The translations under genes and the position numbers were made by a program. Below are positions 6,643 to 13,944 of a DNA stretch of 13,944 bases, one piece after another. Each line of letters opens with the position of its first letter. Position 1 is the first letter of the stretch. The notes beneath the pieces are model-generated. The model did not search any database. It was not told where the DNA came from and saw only the letters and a list, made by a program, of their open reading frames with translations. The DNA comes from an uncultured Lachnoclostridium sp. (lineage in GTDB: Bacteria; Bacillota; Clostridia; Lachnospirales; Lachnospiraceae), in assembly GCA_902464595.1 (NCBI GenBank), contig CABQJX010000071.1, forward strand, positions 1 to 13,944. Reading direction: 5' to 3'.

Positions 6643-7473
6643 TTATAGCCTCTGCTCCCTTTGCTCCCGCTCTAACGGCCCGTCTGTCACCACATGGATG
6701 TGGCGGTAAGGAATTGATATTCCTTCCCGTTCAAAATTCGCCTTCAGCAAACGCCGTATATCGCTGCATGCAGTAAAATTATCGTCCAGCGTCCTGGTCC
6801 ATACCGTAGATTTTAGGATAATCCCATCGTCTGCCAGCGCCTTTACCATCACGCTGACCTTGGCTCCCTCTGAAGGGTCAGGCCGTATATCCACTACCAG
6901 AGGATGGCCTTCAATGGTCTCCTTCATCACCTCAATGGCCTTTTCCAGATCACTCTCATAGCTGACGGAAACCTCCATATAGTTTCCGATATAGTCACTG
7001 GTATAATTGCTGTTTTCCACGATCGCCTTGTTGATCACGCTGTTGGGGATGATCATTCGGCTGTTGTGGTAGGTACGGATCACCGTATGGCGCACCGTCA
7101 TATCCTCCACGATCCCAGAGATCCCTAAGGTACTGATATTTACTTTTTCTCCCAAATTAAAGGGCCTGGACCAGCTGAGCATCACCCCGCTGATCACATC
7201 TGCCAAAACCTGCTGAGCTGCAAAACCCACCACCGCTACCAGCAGGGAAGAACTGGTCAGCAGGGTTGCGCTGAGAGCCTTTGTCGTAGTAAACAGACCG
7301 CTGATGCAGATGATCGCCATAATGGTAAGGATAACCTTAGACATACTGCGGAGAAATTTAATATGGATCTGTTCCTTTCGCTTCAAAATAATCCCAAATA
7401 TCTTGTTCAGCCCTACAATGCCTGCGCTCCATAAAACAGCGATCACTGCAATTTTGATCAACAATATCTGCAT
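6643..7473 (-). CDS. Small-conductance mechanosensitive channel, MscS family
   Basis: A 276-aa membrane channel, close in size to E. coli MscS (286 aa). The family opens under membrane tension to release solutes during hypo-osmotic shock. Three hydrophobic segments are visible, at about residues 3-30, 46-63 and 72-102. The last is the pore-lining TM3-like helix, containing SSLLVAVVGFAAQQV and reaching the conserved SRPFNLGEKV loop. Next comes the beta domain with GxxGIVEDMTVRHTVIRT and the family's IPNS motif (I-I-P-N-S), then the alpha/beta cytoplasmic domain. The C-terminal end is short and charged (EREQREQRL). Two ATGs compete: that at 7473 has a 9-nt gap to AGGAGG (7483-7488), that at 7479 only 3 nt, so the inner one is preferred. 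The gene follows the ABC-F gene by 33 bp, probably in one transcript. A specific symbol beyond the MscS family is not justified. Confidence 0.9.
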   Translation of the reverse strand: MQILLIKIAVIAVLWSAGIVGLNKIFGIILKRKEQIHIKFLRSMSKVILTIMAIICISGLFTTTKALSATLLTSSSLLVAVVGFAAQQVLADVISGVMLSWSRPFNLGEKVNISTLGISGIVEDMTVRHTVIRTYHNSRMIIPNSVINKAIVENSNYTSDYIGNYMEVSVSYESDLEKAIEVMKETIEGHPLVVDIRPDPSEGAKVSVMVKALADDGIILKSTVWTRTLDDNFTACSDIRRLLKANFEREGISIPYRHIHVVTDGPLEREQREQRL

Positions 7474-7506
7474 AGGCATCTGCCTCCTCTTTCCCTATCG
7501 ATATAT

Positions 7507-9393
7507 TTAAAATCCCTCATCAAAAGCCGTGTCAAACCATTCCATACAGGCTGTGTGCCATCGCTCCCACGCTTCCTGATGCTCCCGGCACAGGTCTGGG
7601 AGCCCTGTTTTCCACCCCTCCGGATCACAGGAACCCCAAAATTCCTGACTGCCCTCATATGCTTCCTTCTTCTCCCTGATCCGTTCTTCCAGCAATTCCA
7701 GGATCTTCTCCTGCTTTTTAAGTTCCTCTCTGGCCAGCCGTATTTTCCAGTCCCTGTAGGCCTCCTCCTCAGGGATCTCCCTGAGGGAATGGCGTTCCGC
7801 CCTGGGAACAGCCCTCAGCCCTGCGATCAGCGCCTGTTCCTCTGCCCGGATCCTGGCTCCCATCGGGATCCCTTCCTCCTCCCGCTTCCTGCGCTCTAAA
7901 TAATGCTCATAGCCGAAGGGGTAATAGAGGGCTGACTGCCCTTCAAAAACCAGCACAGAATCTGCCACCTGACGGATAAAGTACCGGTCATGGGATACGA
8001 ACAGAATGGTTCCTGTGTAAGCCCGGAATGCAGCCTCCAGCCTTTCCCTGGACTGTATATCCATGTGATTGGTGGGCTCATCTAAGATAAGGAAATTGGG
8101 ATGGCTCTCCAAAAGGCAGGCTAACACCAGTCTGGATCTTTCACCTCCTGACAACGAACTTACCTTTTTCGCCCCATCCCTCCCCCGAAACAGATACGCC
8201 CCCAGCATAGAACGGGCCTCCTGGTCTGTGAAAGCGGGAAATAAATCTTTTACATAGTCAACGACTGTCTTTTCCGACTGAATGGCTGCGCTTTGCTGAT
8301 CGAAATATCCCATCGTCACCTGATTTCCCAGGAAAAAGCTTCCTTCCAAAGCCGGAAGATAACCGGCTATAGTCTTTAAAAAGGTGGTTTTTCCAGCCCC
8401 ATTCGCCCCCAAAAGCCCGATCTTCTGTCCTCGCTTGATCCGCATCGTCAGCTCCAAAAGAGGATGGGCATATCCTATCTTCAGATGTTCACACGTAAAT
8501 ACCCACTTGCTTCCGGGAACTGCCGGATCTATGTTTCTGAGGAACATGGAAATCTCCTCACCGTCCGGCTTCTCCACCGGTTCCATCCGCTCTATGATCT
8601 TTCGCTTAGACCGGGCAAAGGCCGCCTTTTTGGGCTTGTGTTTAAACCGCTCCACCAGCCCCTCTAATCTCTTGATCTCCTCCTGCTGCCGCTCATATGC
8701 CTTTTCCTGCTGTTTCAGCTGTCTTACTTTTTCTTCCCGGTAGCGGGTATAATTTCCTGAAAACCGTTTCAGCTGTTTTCCTGAAAGCTCATAGATCACA
8801 TCCACCGTCTGATCCAGGAAAAAGCGGTCATGGGATACGATCACCGCCCCCTTTGGATACTGTCTCATATAGGATTCCAGCCACTGAACCGTCTCCAGAT
8901 CCAGATGGTTGGTCGGCTCGTCCAAAAGAAGGAGATCCGGCTTCTGCAACAGCAGCCGGATAAAGGCGATCTTAGTTCGTTCTCCTCCTGAAAACTGGTT
9001 CAGCTTTTTTTTCTTATCTTCTTTTGGAAACCCAAATCCGGTAAAAAGGGTATCATACTCCCGCTCATAGTCGAACCGCTCCCGGTCAAAGGTGTCCCTG
9101 GCCGGGCAGGAAGAAAACAACTCCTCCTCTACAGTACGGGTTTCATCCTCAAAGGCCTGCTGAGACAGCATCCCTATGGTAAGCTGGCGGGAGGAAGAAA
9201 TTCCCGATCCCTTACGTCGGTCATCCCGGTCTAAAGACAACTCTCCTGCGATCAACCGCAAAAGAGTTGTCTTTCCCGCCCCATTTTTTCCAACAATTCC
9301 TATTTTTTCATTTCCCCGAACCTCAAAATCAATGTGGGAAAGGATCATCTCCCCTCCCACTGATACCGTACCATCTGAAATCTGGTATAACAT
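7507..9393 (-). CDS. ABC-F family ATPase (ribosome-associated type)
   Basis: A 628-aa soluble protein with two ABC ATPase domains and no transmembrane segments, the hallmark of ABC-F proteins. These bind the ribosomal E site as translation factors or to dislodge antibiotics. The first domain has Walker A GKNGAGKT (35-42), signature FSGGE (134-138) and Walker B LLLLDE (154-159). The second has Walker A GANGAGKT (329-336), signature LSGGE (414-418) and Walker B ILDE (436-439). Both catalytic glutamates and both SHDR switch motifs are present. A charged interdomain linker of about 50 residues (228-280), rich in Gln, Lys and Arg, is the part that in relatives contacts the peptidyl-transferase centre. 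A C-terminal extension of about 120 residues (from ~505) looks coiled-coil-like, then Trp-rich. I chose ATG 9393 because the usual N-terminus MLYQI begins there; an in-frame ATG at 9423 would add ten residues, and neither has an ideal ribosome binding site. Antibiotic resistance cannot be claimed from sequence. Confidence 0.9.
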   Translation of the reverse strand: MLYQISDGTVSVGGEMILSHIDFEVRGNEKIGIVGKNGAGKTTLLRLIAGELSLDRDDRRKGSGISSSRQLTIGMLSQQAFEDETRTVEEELFSSCPARDTFDRERFDYEREYDTLFTGFGFPKEDKKKKLNQFSGGERTKIAFIRLLLQKPDLLLLDEPTNHLDLETVQWLESYMRQYPKGAVIVSHDRFFLDQTVDVIYELSGKQLKRFSGNYTRYREEKVRQLKQQEKAYERQQEEIKRLEGLVERFKHKPKKAAFARSKRKIIERMEPVEKPDGEEISMFLRNIDPAVPGSKWVFTCEHLKIGYAHPLLELTMRIKRGQKIGLLGANGAGKTTFLKTIAGYLPALEGSFFLGNQVTMGYFDQQSAAIQSEKTVVDYVKDLFPAFTDQEARSMLGAYLFRGRDGAKKVSSLSGGERSRLVLACLLESHPNFLILDEPTNHMDIQSRERLEAAFRAYTGTILFVSHDRYFIRQVADSVLVFEGQSALYYPFGYEHYLERRKREEEGIPMGARIRAEEQALIAGLRAVPRAERHSLREIPEEEAYRDWKIRLAREELKKQEKILELLEERIREKKEAYEGSQEFWGSCDPEGWKTGLPDLCREHQEAWERWHTACMEWFDTAFDEGF

Positions 9394-9449
9394 AACTCTT
9401 TTTACAACTCCCTGCCATTTCATCTCTGGCTTTTCTCACTGTTTCCAGC

Positions 9450-9803
9450 CTATTTCTTTTTTTCTCTGTCGTTAAAGGCCTTGAGAACGGTCTGCGCCGG
9501 GTAACAATAGGCGTAGATACAGCTTTTCATCAGATCCTCCTCTTTTTTGCTGCGGCATACGCTGAGGATCATTTCCTTCTCATCTGCCTGCAAATATGCT
9601 TCCCCGCTGCTCCCGATCTCCCGTACTTCCTTATAGATCCGGTATTTCCGGTAGGATTCCGGCCCTTTAAAATATTTTGCCTTTACCGGCTCCGGAACAA
9701 TGTTTAACTTATACTTTTCCGACATCCTTGCAAGAATGTTATGAATCTTCTCACAGTTTTCTCTGGTAGCGTCCATTTCAGGCATACAGCACAAATAGTT
9801 CAT
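9450..9803 (-). CDS. Hypothetical protein, 117 aa, unknown family
   Basis: I do not recognise a family. The protein is small, soluble and charged, with no signal peptide or membrane segment. It has six cysteines, including an adjacent pair at residues 5-6 in the N-terminal MNYLCCMPEM and others at 17, 83, 95 and 100. The C-terminus is a lysine-rich tail. The ATG at 9803 is preceded only by a weak purine-rich stretch, so initiation is uncertain. The stop lies 26 bp before the longest ABC-F start, so the two are likely co-transcribed and this would be the first gene of that operon. The Cys spacing (C83-x11-C95-x4-C100) could be metal binding, but that is only a guess. Confidence 0.6.
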   Translation of the reverse strand: MNYLCCMPEMDATRENCEKIHNILARMSEKYKLNIVPEPVKAKYFKGPESYRKYRIYKEVREIGSSGEAYLQADEKEMILSVCRSKKEEDLMKSCIYAYCYPAQTVLKAFNDREKKK

Positions 9804-9889
9804 CTTTCTTATATCTCTTTCTCTCTTATCGTTTGTTTCTTTGTCTTATCCTGCGCTTCTCTGTATCTTGGCAAACTGCAGGTGATTTT

Positions 9890-9918
9890 ATTATCGCAGA
9901 TTTTGGGCGCAGATGCAA
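9890..9918 (-). promoter_or_regulatory. Candidate promoter for the small protein/ABC-F/MscS group
   Basis: On the minus strand, a weak -35 TTGCAT (9918-9913) and a -10 GATAAT (9895-9890) are 17 bp apart, giving a leader of about 80 nt to the ATG at 9803. A second poorer pair, TTGCCA and GATAAG, lies just downstream. Seen in sequence; activity is inferred. Confidence 0.35.
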
Positions 9919-9971
9919 GACGAATGTACTTCTTGATGTTCTACAAAACATATGTTTCTAAGTAAAACGCC

Positions 9972-10011
9972 AAAAACAGAGCGCCGGAAAAATCATTTCC
10001 CAGTGCTCTGT
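9972..10011 (-). terminator. Intrinsic terminator after altronate dehydratase
   Basis: Read on the minus strand, ACAGAGC (10011-10005) pairs with GCTCTGT (9982-9976). A single mismatch follows, then an inner arm CTGGGAAA/TTTTCCGG that pairs with two G-U pairs around a TGAT loop. Five T follow the closing arm. It lies 38 nt past the altronate dehydratase stop and separates the pectin genes from the ABC-F group. Confidence 0.85.
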
Positions 10012-10048
10012 CTTTCACTTCCTATCTTTATCCCATCTGTTTCCAGCA

Positions 10049-11566
10049 TTAGGTGATCGGCGCAGGATTAAAAATGCACATATCGTTGTGGAAACCATAC
10101 TGATCGCTGTAAGGCACTTTTTTGCCGCTGGCTACGTCCAGGATCATCTCAAAAATTTCTGTTCCCACCTCTGCTATGGTGGCTTCTCCTGTGGCTACTG
10201 CCCCTGCGGAAATATCAATCAGGTCAAACCAGTGATCCTTCATTTCTTTTCTGCTGCATACCTTAATGACAGGACAGATGTCAAGTCCGTAAGGAGTCCC
10301 CCGGCCCGTCATAAAAACTTGAAGGCCAATCCCGCTGGCCACCTGGCTGGGGCCGCAGACAATATCGCTGGCAGGAGTTGCCCCATAGATCAAGCCATGC
10401 TTTGTTGGCTTTTCAGCCGGGGAAAGAACCTCCTCAATGGGGCTGGTTCCGCTTTTTGCAATGCTTCCCATGGCTTTCTCTACAATATTGGCAAGTCCCC
10501 CCTGTTTATTTCCTGGAGTAGGATTGGCATCCCGGCCCACGCCCCCCTCTGCCAGGTAATTATCATACCACTTCATCTCCTCTGCCAGCCGGTCCCTTGT
10601 CTTTTGATCCCGGCATCGGGCTGCCAGCATGTGGACTCCGTCCCGCACCTCTGTCACCTCGCTGAACATAACCGTAGCGCCGCCCCGCACCAGCATATCC
10701 GCAGCGTACCCTGCACTTGGATTCGCGGAAATACCGGAAAAAGCATCGCTTCCTCCGCACTGCATTCCAATAAACAGCTGGCTTAAAGGAAGCTCCTCCC
10801 TATGCCGCCGATTCAGCCGCTCCAGCTTTTTCTCTGCCATCTGAAGGATAGCCTCCATCATAGCATCGTGGCCATGGTAATCCTGAAGGGTCAGCACATT
10901 CTCCGGCGTAATGTCCTCCGGAGGCAGCACCCTGTCGTAAGTCAGCTTTTCACACCCCAATCCTACTACCATGATCTCGCCTCCGAAATTGGGATGGCGG
11001 ATCACATTGGTAATAGCCCTTATAGGAATGACAGCCATTGGAGCATTGATCGCCACACCGCAGCCGTAGGGATGGGTCACTGCCACCACCCCATCCACAT
11101 TAGGATATTTGGGAAGGAGCTCTCTCTTGATCCGCTCCACCGCTATCTTTACAACTCCTGCCGCACACTGGACTGTGGTCACAATACCCAAAAGATTTCT
11201 GGTTCCTGCAGGGCCATTTTCATTCCGATACCCCATCCATGTGGTGCGCACCGGTTTTGGCAGATCCTTGGCGCTTACCAGGTTCGTCCCGTATTCCATA
11301 TTATCTAAAGACGGGCTTTCCGGCAGTGTAAGCATATGCTCATTGATCCAATCCCCTTTTTTGATCGGGTCAATGGCATATCCCAAGGTAACGCCATACC
11401 GCACGATCTCTCCTCCCGCCGGAATATCGCACAGAGCGATCTTATGAGCCTGGGGAATATCCTGGTTCACAGTCAGACCTTCCATAATGGAAGTCCCCGC
11501 AGCAATATCCTGAACCGCCACCACAACATTGTCCTGCTCTTTTATCTTAACATACAAACGGGCCAT
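10049..11566 (-). CDS. uxaA: Altronate dehydratase
   Basis: A 505-aa cytoplasmic enzyme of the UxaA/GarD family. UxaA dehydrates D-altronate to 2-keto-3-deoxy-D-gluconate in the D-galacturonate pathway. Residues 1-~95 are the SAF-type N-terminal domain (IPQAHKIAL at 38-46). The catalytic part starts at GYRNENGPAGTRN (112-124) and carries family motifs THPYGCG (164-170), GLGCE (202-206) and GMQCGGSDAFSG (267-278). An extended glycine-rich segment, GGVGRDANPTPGN, follows later. Length matches the one-chain enzyme (E. coli UxaA is 495 aa). Galactarate dehydratase GarD is the main alternative; the GH28 and GH105 neighbours favour altronate. The ATG at 11566 follows a GAGGAGG; an upstream in-frame ATG (11596) sits at the predicted transcription start and is unlikely. 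The gene has its own promoter and terminator, so it can be expressed apart from the hydrolases. Confidence 0.85.
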   Translation of the reverse strand: MARLYVKIKEQDNVVVAVQDIAAGTSIMEGLTVNQDIPQAHKIALCDIPAGGEIVRYGVTLGYAIDPIKKGDWINEHMLTLPESPSLDNMEYGTNLVSAKDLPKPVRTTWMGYRNENGPAGTRNLLGIVTTVQCAAGVVKIAVERIKRELLPKYPNVDGVVAVTHPYGCGVAINAPMAVIPIRAITNVIRHPNFGGEIMVVGLGCEKLTYDRVLPPEDITPENVLTLQDYHGHDAMMEAILQMAEKKLERLNRRHREELPLSQLFIGMQCGGSDAFSGISANPSAGYAADMLVRGGATVMFSEVTEVRDGVHMLAARCRDQKTRDRLAEEMKWYDNYLAEGGVGRDANPTPGNKQGGLANIVEKAMGSIAKSGTSPIEEVLSPAEKPTKHGLIYGATPASDIVCGPSQVASGIGLQVFMTGRGTPYGLDICPVIKVCSRKEMKDHWFDLIDISAGAVATGEATIAEVGTEIFEMILDVASGKKVPYSDQYGFHNDMCIFNPAPIT

Positions 11567-11602
11567 ACTGCCTCCTCCTCGCTTTTCTGTAAACATAGCT
11601 TT

Positions 11603-11631
11603 ATTATAAGGCCGGAATACTCGTAAGTAAA
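11603..11631 (-). promoter_or_regulatory. Promoter of the altronate dehydratase gene
   Basis: On the minus strand, a perfect -10 TATAAT (11608-11603) lies 17 bp from a -35-like TTTACT (11631-11626), with AT-rich sequence upstream. The predicted start near 11596 gives a leader of about 30 nt. The 11597-11677 spacer contains no hairpin terminator for the preceding GH105 gene, so read-through from that gene is also possible. Confidence 0.6.
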
Positions 11632-11677
11632 ATTAAATAAAATTAGGTTAGACTTAGTTTTTCTATGAGCAAAAAAA

Positions 11678-12883
11678 TCACAAAAGATCTTCAAATTTTG
11701 CAAAATTATTCTGAATCTCCACAGGACCTCCCACATATCCATTGTTATAAATTTCCACATTAATCCCTGGAAGGAAGTCAGAAGCGTTTTTTGTCTTGTC
11801 CAATTTCAGCCACTCACTATAGGCCATCATAGCAGCTCCTGTTCCTTTCTGTTCATCGTGAACCACTCCTTCCCTGAGATAATATGCTACACTTCCATCT
11901 CTGTGAAAATTTCCGTCAGGACCTAATCCTGCCCCTACACACATTCCGCCTAGCTCTAATACTCTATTTTTAATCTGGAACATCCTTGTTTCCAACGAAA
12001 TGAGAATTTCTTCTCCCTTTGTCCGGTAGCTTTCGTCGAACACGCCCAGACGGCATCCTTTCAAAATAGAATATGCTACCATACTTGACGAGGACGTTTC
12101 AAGATAATTTCCTTTTTCATTCGGGAGGGCAGTCAGCTGGAAAAATAATCCGCTTTCCTGATCCTGATGCAACAGCATACCATCAATGGCCTCACGCCAA
12201 AGCATCTCTAGCTCTTCTCTATATTCTTTACACGTCTCTGGCAGCAGTTCACGACAGTCCGCCAAAGCCATTAGATACCAGCCCATTGACCTGGACCAAA
12301 AATTAGGAGAAAGTCCCGTTTCTTTATTCGCCCAAAACATCTCCTTTCTCTCATCAAATGCATGATAGTACAGCTTTTCTTTTTCATCATAAAGAAATTT
12401 CCTGACATTTCGGAACTGCTTTATCACATCTTCATAGTTTGTTCCAGCTCCAAACATATTTTCATACATCAGATAAAAAGGCAGTCCCATATAGAGGCCA
12501 TCCAGCCAAATCTGATATGGATATATCTTTTTATGCCAAAAATTCCCACACTCTGTCCTGGGCTGGCTTCTCAGTTGGCTCATAAGAAGATCTGCTGCCT
12601 TTCGATACTTTTCTATCCCTGTTTTTCTATATAAAGGAAAAAGGACACGCCCAGAAGGGATTTTGTCAATATTATATTCCTTTGGATCATAATACATAAT
12701 CCCATCTTCTTTTACATAGCGGTCAATAAAGTTTTTGATGCTCTCGAAATAAAATTCATCTCCCGTTGCCTCATACATAGCCTGAGCGCCAATCAAAACA
12801 CAGCCATCCTCATAATTCCAGCATTCCCTGTCCAATTGATTAAACCCGTTCATATAATTCCTGATGTACCGTTCAAATAACAT
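11678..12883 (-). CDS. GH105 unsaturated (rhamno)galacturonyl hydrolase
   Basis: A 401-aa YteR/YesR-like glycoside hydrolase of family 105. These (alpha/alpha)6-barrel enzymes remove the unsaturated uronic acid that pectate or rhamnogalacturonan lyases leave at the non-reducing end. The catalytic-type motif is WLDGLYMG (126-133), with Asp128 as the expected general acid. Barrel motifs include HAFDE and the family pattern NFWSRSMGWYLMAL, and a SSSSMVAY region lies further on. A tail with GINVEIYNNGYVGG ends the protein. No signal peptide is seen, consistent with cytoplasmic action on imported oligosaccharides. I chose ATG 12883 because AGGAG at 12893-12897 lies 9 nt upstream; in-frame ATGs at 12892, 12907 and 12913 lie inside or before that site. 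The gene overlaps the upstream GH28 gene by 11 bp, implying translational coupling. Rhamnogalacturonan versus homogalacturonan preference cannot be decided. Confidence 0.87.
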   Translation of the reverse strand: MLFERYIRNYMNGFNQLDRECWNYEDGCVLIGAQAMYEATGDEFYFESIKNFIDRYVKEDGIMYYDPKEYNIDKIPSGRVLFPLYRKTGIEKYRKAADLLMSQLRSQPRTECGNFWHKKIYPYQIWLDGLYMGLPFYLMYENMFGAGTNYEDVIKQFRNVRKFLYDEKEKLYYHAFDERKEMFWANKETGLSPNFWSRSMGWYLMALADCRELLPETCKEYREELEMLWREAIDGMLLHQDQESGLFFQLTALPNEKGNYLETSSSSMVAYSILKGCRLGVFDESYRTKGEEILISLETRMFQIKNRVLELGGMCVGAGLGPDGNFHRDGSVAYYLREGVVHDEQKGTGAAMMAYSEWLKLDKTKNASDFLPGINVEIYNNGYVGGPVEIQNNFAKFEDLL

Positions 12884-13944
12884 CGTTTCCATCTCCTTTT
12901 CTTTCATCCACATTATGAATTTCTATGGCTTTTCCCTCCTGCCCTTTTATTATGACATCGGAAATCTCCAGTTTTTTTACATTATTGATATAGATCCCTC
13001 TGCGGCAGCAAGGTTCTATATCATCCATCATTGCCGCATAGTCAGGTACTGCATTTTCTGCGAAATCTACATATATATGCTCCATCTTCAAATGTTTTAT
13101 TTTTTCCTCCGGGAGCCCATAAATAAAAGCTGCCGCCACATGACAATTTTTTGCCTGGATATTGGTAATACTCAAACTTCCTGCAGCAGGGGTTCTCTCA
13201 TCTACTGGATATGGCTTTTTACTCTGAGCATAATCAGAATGGCCATCTGGATCACAGCGATTATAGAATGAATTAAAAACAAAGGGAGTAAGCACGCCGT
13301 CCATAAAAACGTTGTCAAATATAATCTGATCCAGACTTGCAGCCCGTCCGCGTCCGCGCCGTGTTTTCACCCTTAGTCCACGGTCAGTGTCCTCAAAGAG
13401 ACAGTCTCTGCATACAAGATTTCGGATCCCTGCGGCAAGCTCGCTTCCGAGAGTCACTCCTCCATGTCCGCGGCGCATACGGCATTGGCGGATTTCGATG
13501 TTTTCAGAGGGTTTCTTATACTGATTCGCCATATAATACTTTCCTGACTTCACGGCAATGCAGTCATCTCCCAGAGAAAAATCAATCCCTACTGCCTCCA
13601 GCCCGTTTACAGACTCCGGATCCATCCCGTCCGTATTGGGTGAGTCACTTGGATTGAGTACCTTCAAATCAATCCAGCGGGTATGATCGGAAAAATAGGG
13701 ATGAAGATTCCAAGCAGGGCTATTCTGCACTGTTATCCCCTGAACGGTAATATGGTCACAATGATTTAGAAAGATCATTCTCGGACGGAATGCTCCCCCT
13801 GTCTTTTCCCGTCCTGTCCCGGACCACCAATTCTCCTTTGACGCATTTCCATCAATCGTTCCTTCCCCCATTATAACTACATTAGATACATGGATTCCCG
13901 TGATGATTGAGGCAAACATATCCAAGGGATTTCCCTCCCATGTT
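12873..13944 (-). CDS. GH28 polygalacturonase-family glycoside hydrolase (5' end beyond window)
   Basis: The 3' part (356 codons visible) of a glycoside hydrolase family 28 protein, a right-handed beta-helix enzyme that hydrolyses galacturonosyl bonds in polygalacturonan or rhamnogalacturonan. The frame stays open to the window end and begins TWEGNPLDMF, matching the internal WEG segment of the family. The first in-frame TTG/ATG codons are therefore not the start and the N-terminus is missing. Counted from the visible end, the catalytic motifs are intact: NTDG (103-106), GDDC (125-128) with the Asp pair, GHGG (159-162) with the conserved His, and R-x-K (191-193). GTIDG lies near the visible start (28-32). 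Whether a signal peptide exists cannot be seen. It is the upstream partner of the GH105 gene, in one operon. Polygalacturonase versus rhamnogalacturonase activity is undecided. Confidence 0.9.
   Translation of the reverse strand, partial: TWEGNPLDMFASIITGIHVSNVVIMGEGTIDGNASKENWWSGTGREKTGGAFRPRMIFLNHCDHITVQGITVQNSPAWNLHPYFSDHTRWIDLKVLNPSDSPNTDGMDPESVNGLEAVGIDFSLGDDCIAVKSGKYYMANQYKKPSENIEIRQCRMRRGHGGVTLGSELAAGIRNLVCRDCLFEDTDRGLRVKTRRGRGRAASLDQIIFDNVFMDGVLTPFVFNSFYNRCDPDGHSDYAQSKKPYPVDERTPAAGSLSITNIQAKNCHVAAAFIYGLPEEKIKHLKMEHIYVDFAENAVPDYAAMMDDIEPCCRRGIYINNVKKLEISDVIIKGQEGKAIEIHNVDERKGDGNDVI
12893..12897 (-). promoter_or_regulatory. Internal ribosome binding site for the GH105 gene
   Basis: AGGAG on the minus strand lies within the last codons of the GH28 gene, 9 nt before the GH105 ATG at 12883. 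It supports the short start and coupling of the two genes. Confidence 0.7.

Noticed and set aside
9741..9965. 74-codon plus-strand frame with a hydrophobic stretch, partly in the 9804-10048 spacer
   Set aside because: It overlaps the unknown minus-strand gene, has no good ribosome binding site and crosses the predicted minus-strand promoter. Too weak to call.
10088..10786. 232-codon plus-strand open frame antisense to altronate dehydratase
   Set aside because: No ribosome binding site or recognisable domain; fully overlapped by a well-conserved gene on the other strand.

Overview
This window looks like chromosomal DNA of an anaerobic Firmicute, most likely a gut Lachnospiraceae/Clostridia (Enterocloster, Hungatella or Lacrimispora type). 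The basis is an [FeFe]-hydrogenase, clostridial-style AGGAGG ribosome binding sites, moderate GC, pectin-catabolism genes and a Firmicutes-type ABC-F protein. The genus is inference. Nine of the ten genes lie on the minus strand; only the acyltransferase is on the plus strand. I see no tRNA, rRNA, CRISPR array, transposase or phage gene.

Region 1 (1-3990) is a two-gene minus-strand redox operon. A flavoprotein fuses the C-terminal [4Fe-4S] domain of NuoF/HydB to a GltD/NfnL-like FAD + NAD(P) oxidoreductase. It overlaps by 7 bp a full-length multi-cluster [FeFe]-hydrogenase. The operon has a good promoter (TTGATA-N17-TACAAT) inside a GTAC-rich repeat cluster, and a strong hairpin terminator at 133-173. 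No NuoE-like subunit, NuoF FMN domain or hydrogenase maturase is visible, so this resembles a hydrogenase wired directly to an NAD(P)H flavoprotein (the 'glutamate synthase-linked' type) rather than a standard HydABC complex.

Region 2 (3990-5509) is a divergent, single plus-strand membrane acyltransferase. Its promoter (TTGAGT-N17-TAAAAT) is preceded by a 13-bp direct repeat with exact 21-bp periodicity, which looks like a tandem activator site.

Region 3 (5553-9920) is a minus-strand group, in transcription order: a small unknown protein, an ABC-F ATPase, an MscS-type mechanosensitive channel and a Gfo/Idh/MocA oxidoreductase. The first three are tightly packed (26 and 33 bp gaps). The last is separated by about 120 bp that carry a 15-bp tandem repeat.

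Region 4 (9972-13944) is a pectin/galacturonate catabolic segment on the minus strand. It holds a GH28 polygalacturonase-family protein (cut by the window edge), a GH105 unsaturated (rhamno)galacturonyl hydrolase overlapping it by 11 bp, and altronate dehydratase (UxaA) with its own promoter and terminator. The two hydrolases would release monomeric uronates from pectic oligosaccharides, and UxaA would convert D-altronate to 2-keto-3-deoxygluconate. The isomerase, reductase, kinase and aldolase steps are not in the window.

Most genes are recognisable at family level. The points most worth a second look are the hydrogenase/flavoprotein pair with its promoter architecture, the 21-bp periodic repeat upstream of the acyltransferase, and the 15-bp repeat array.
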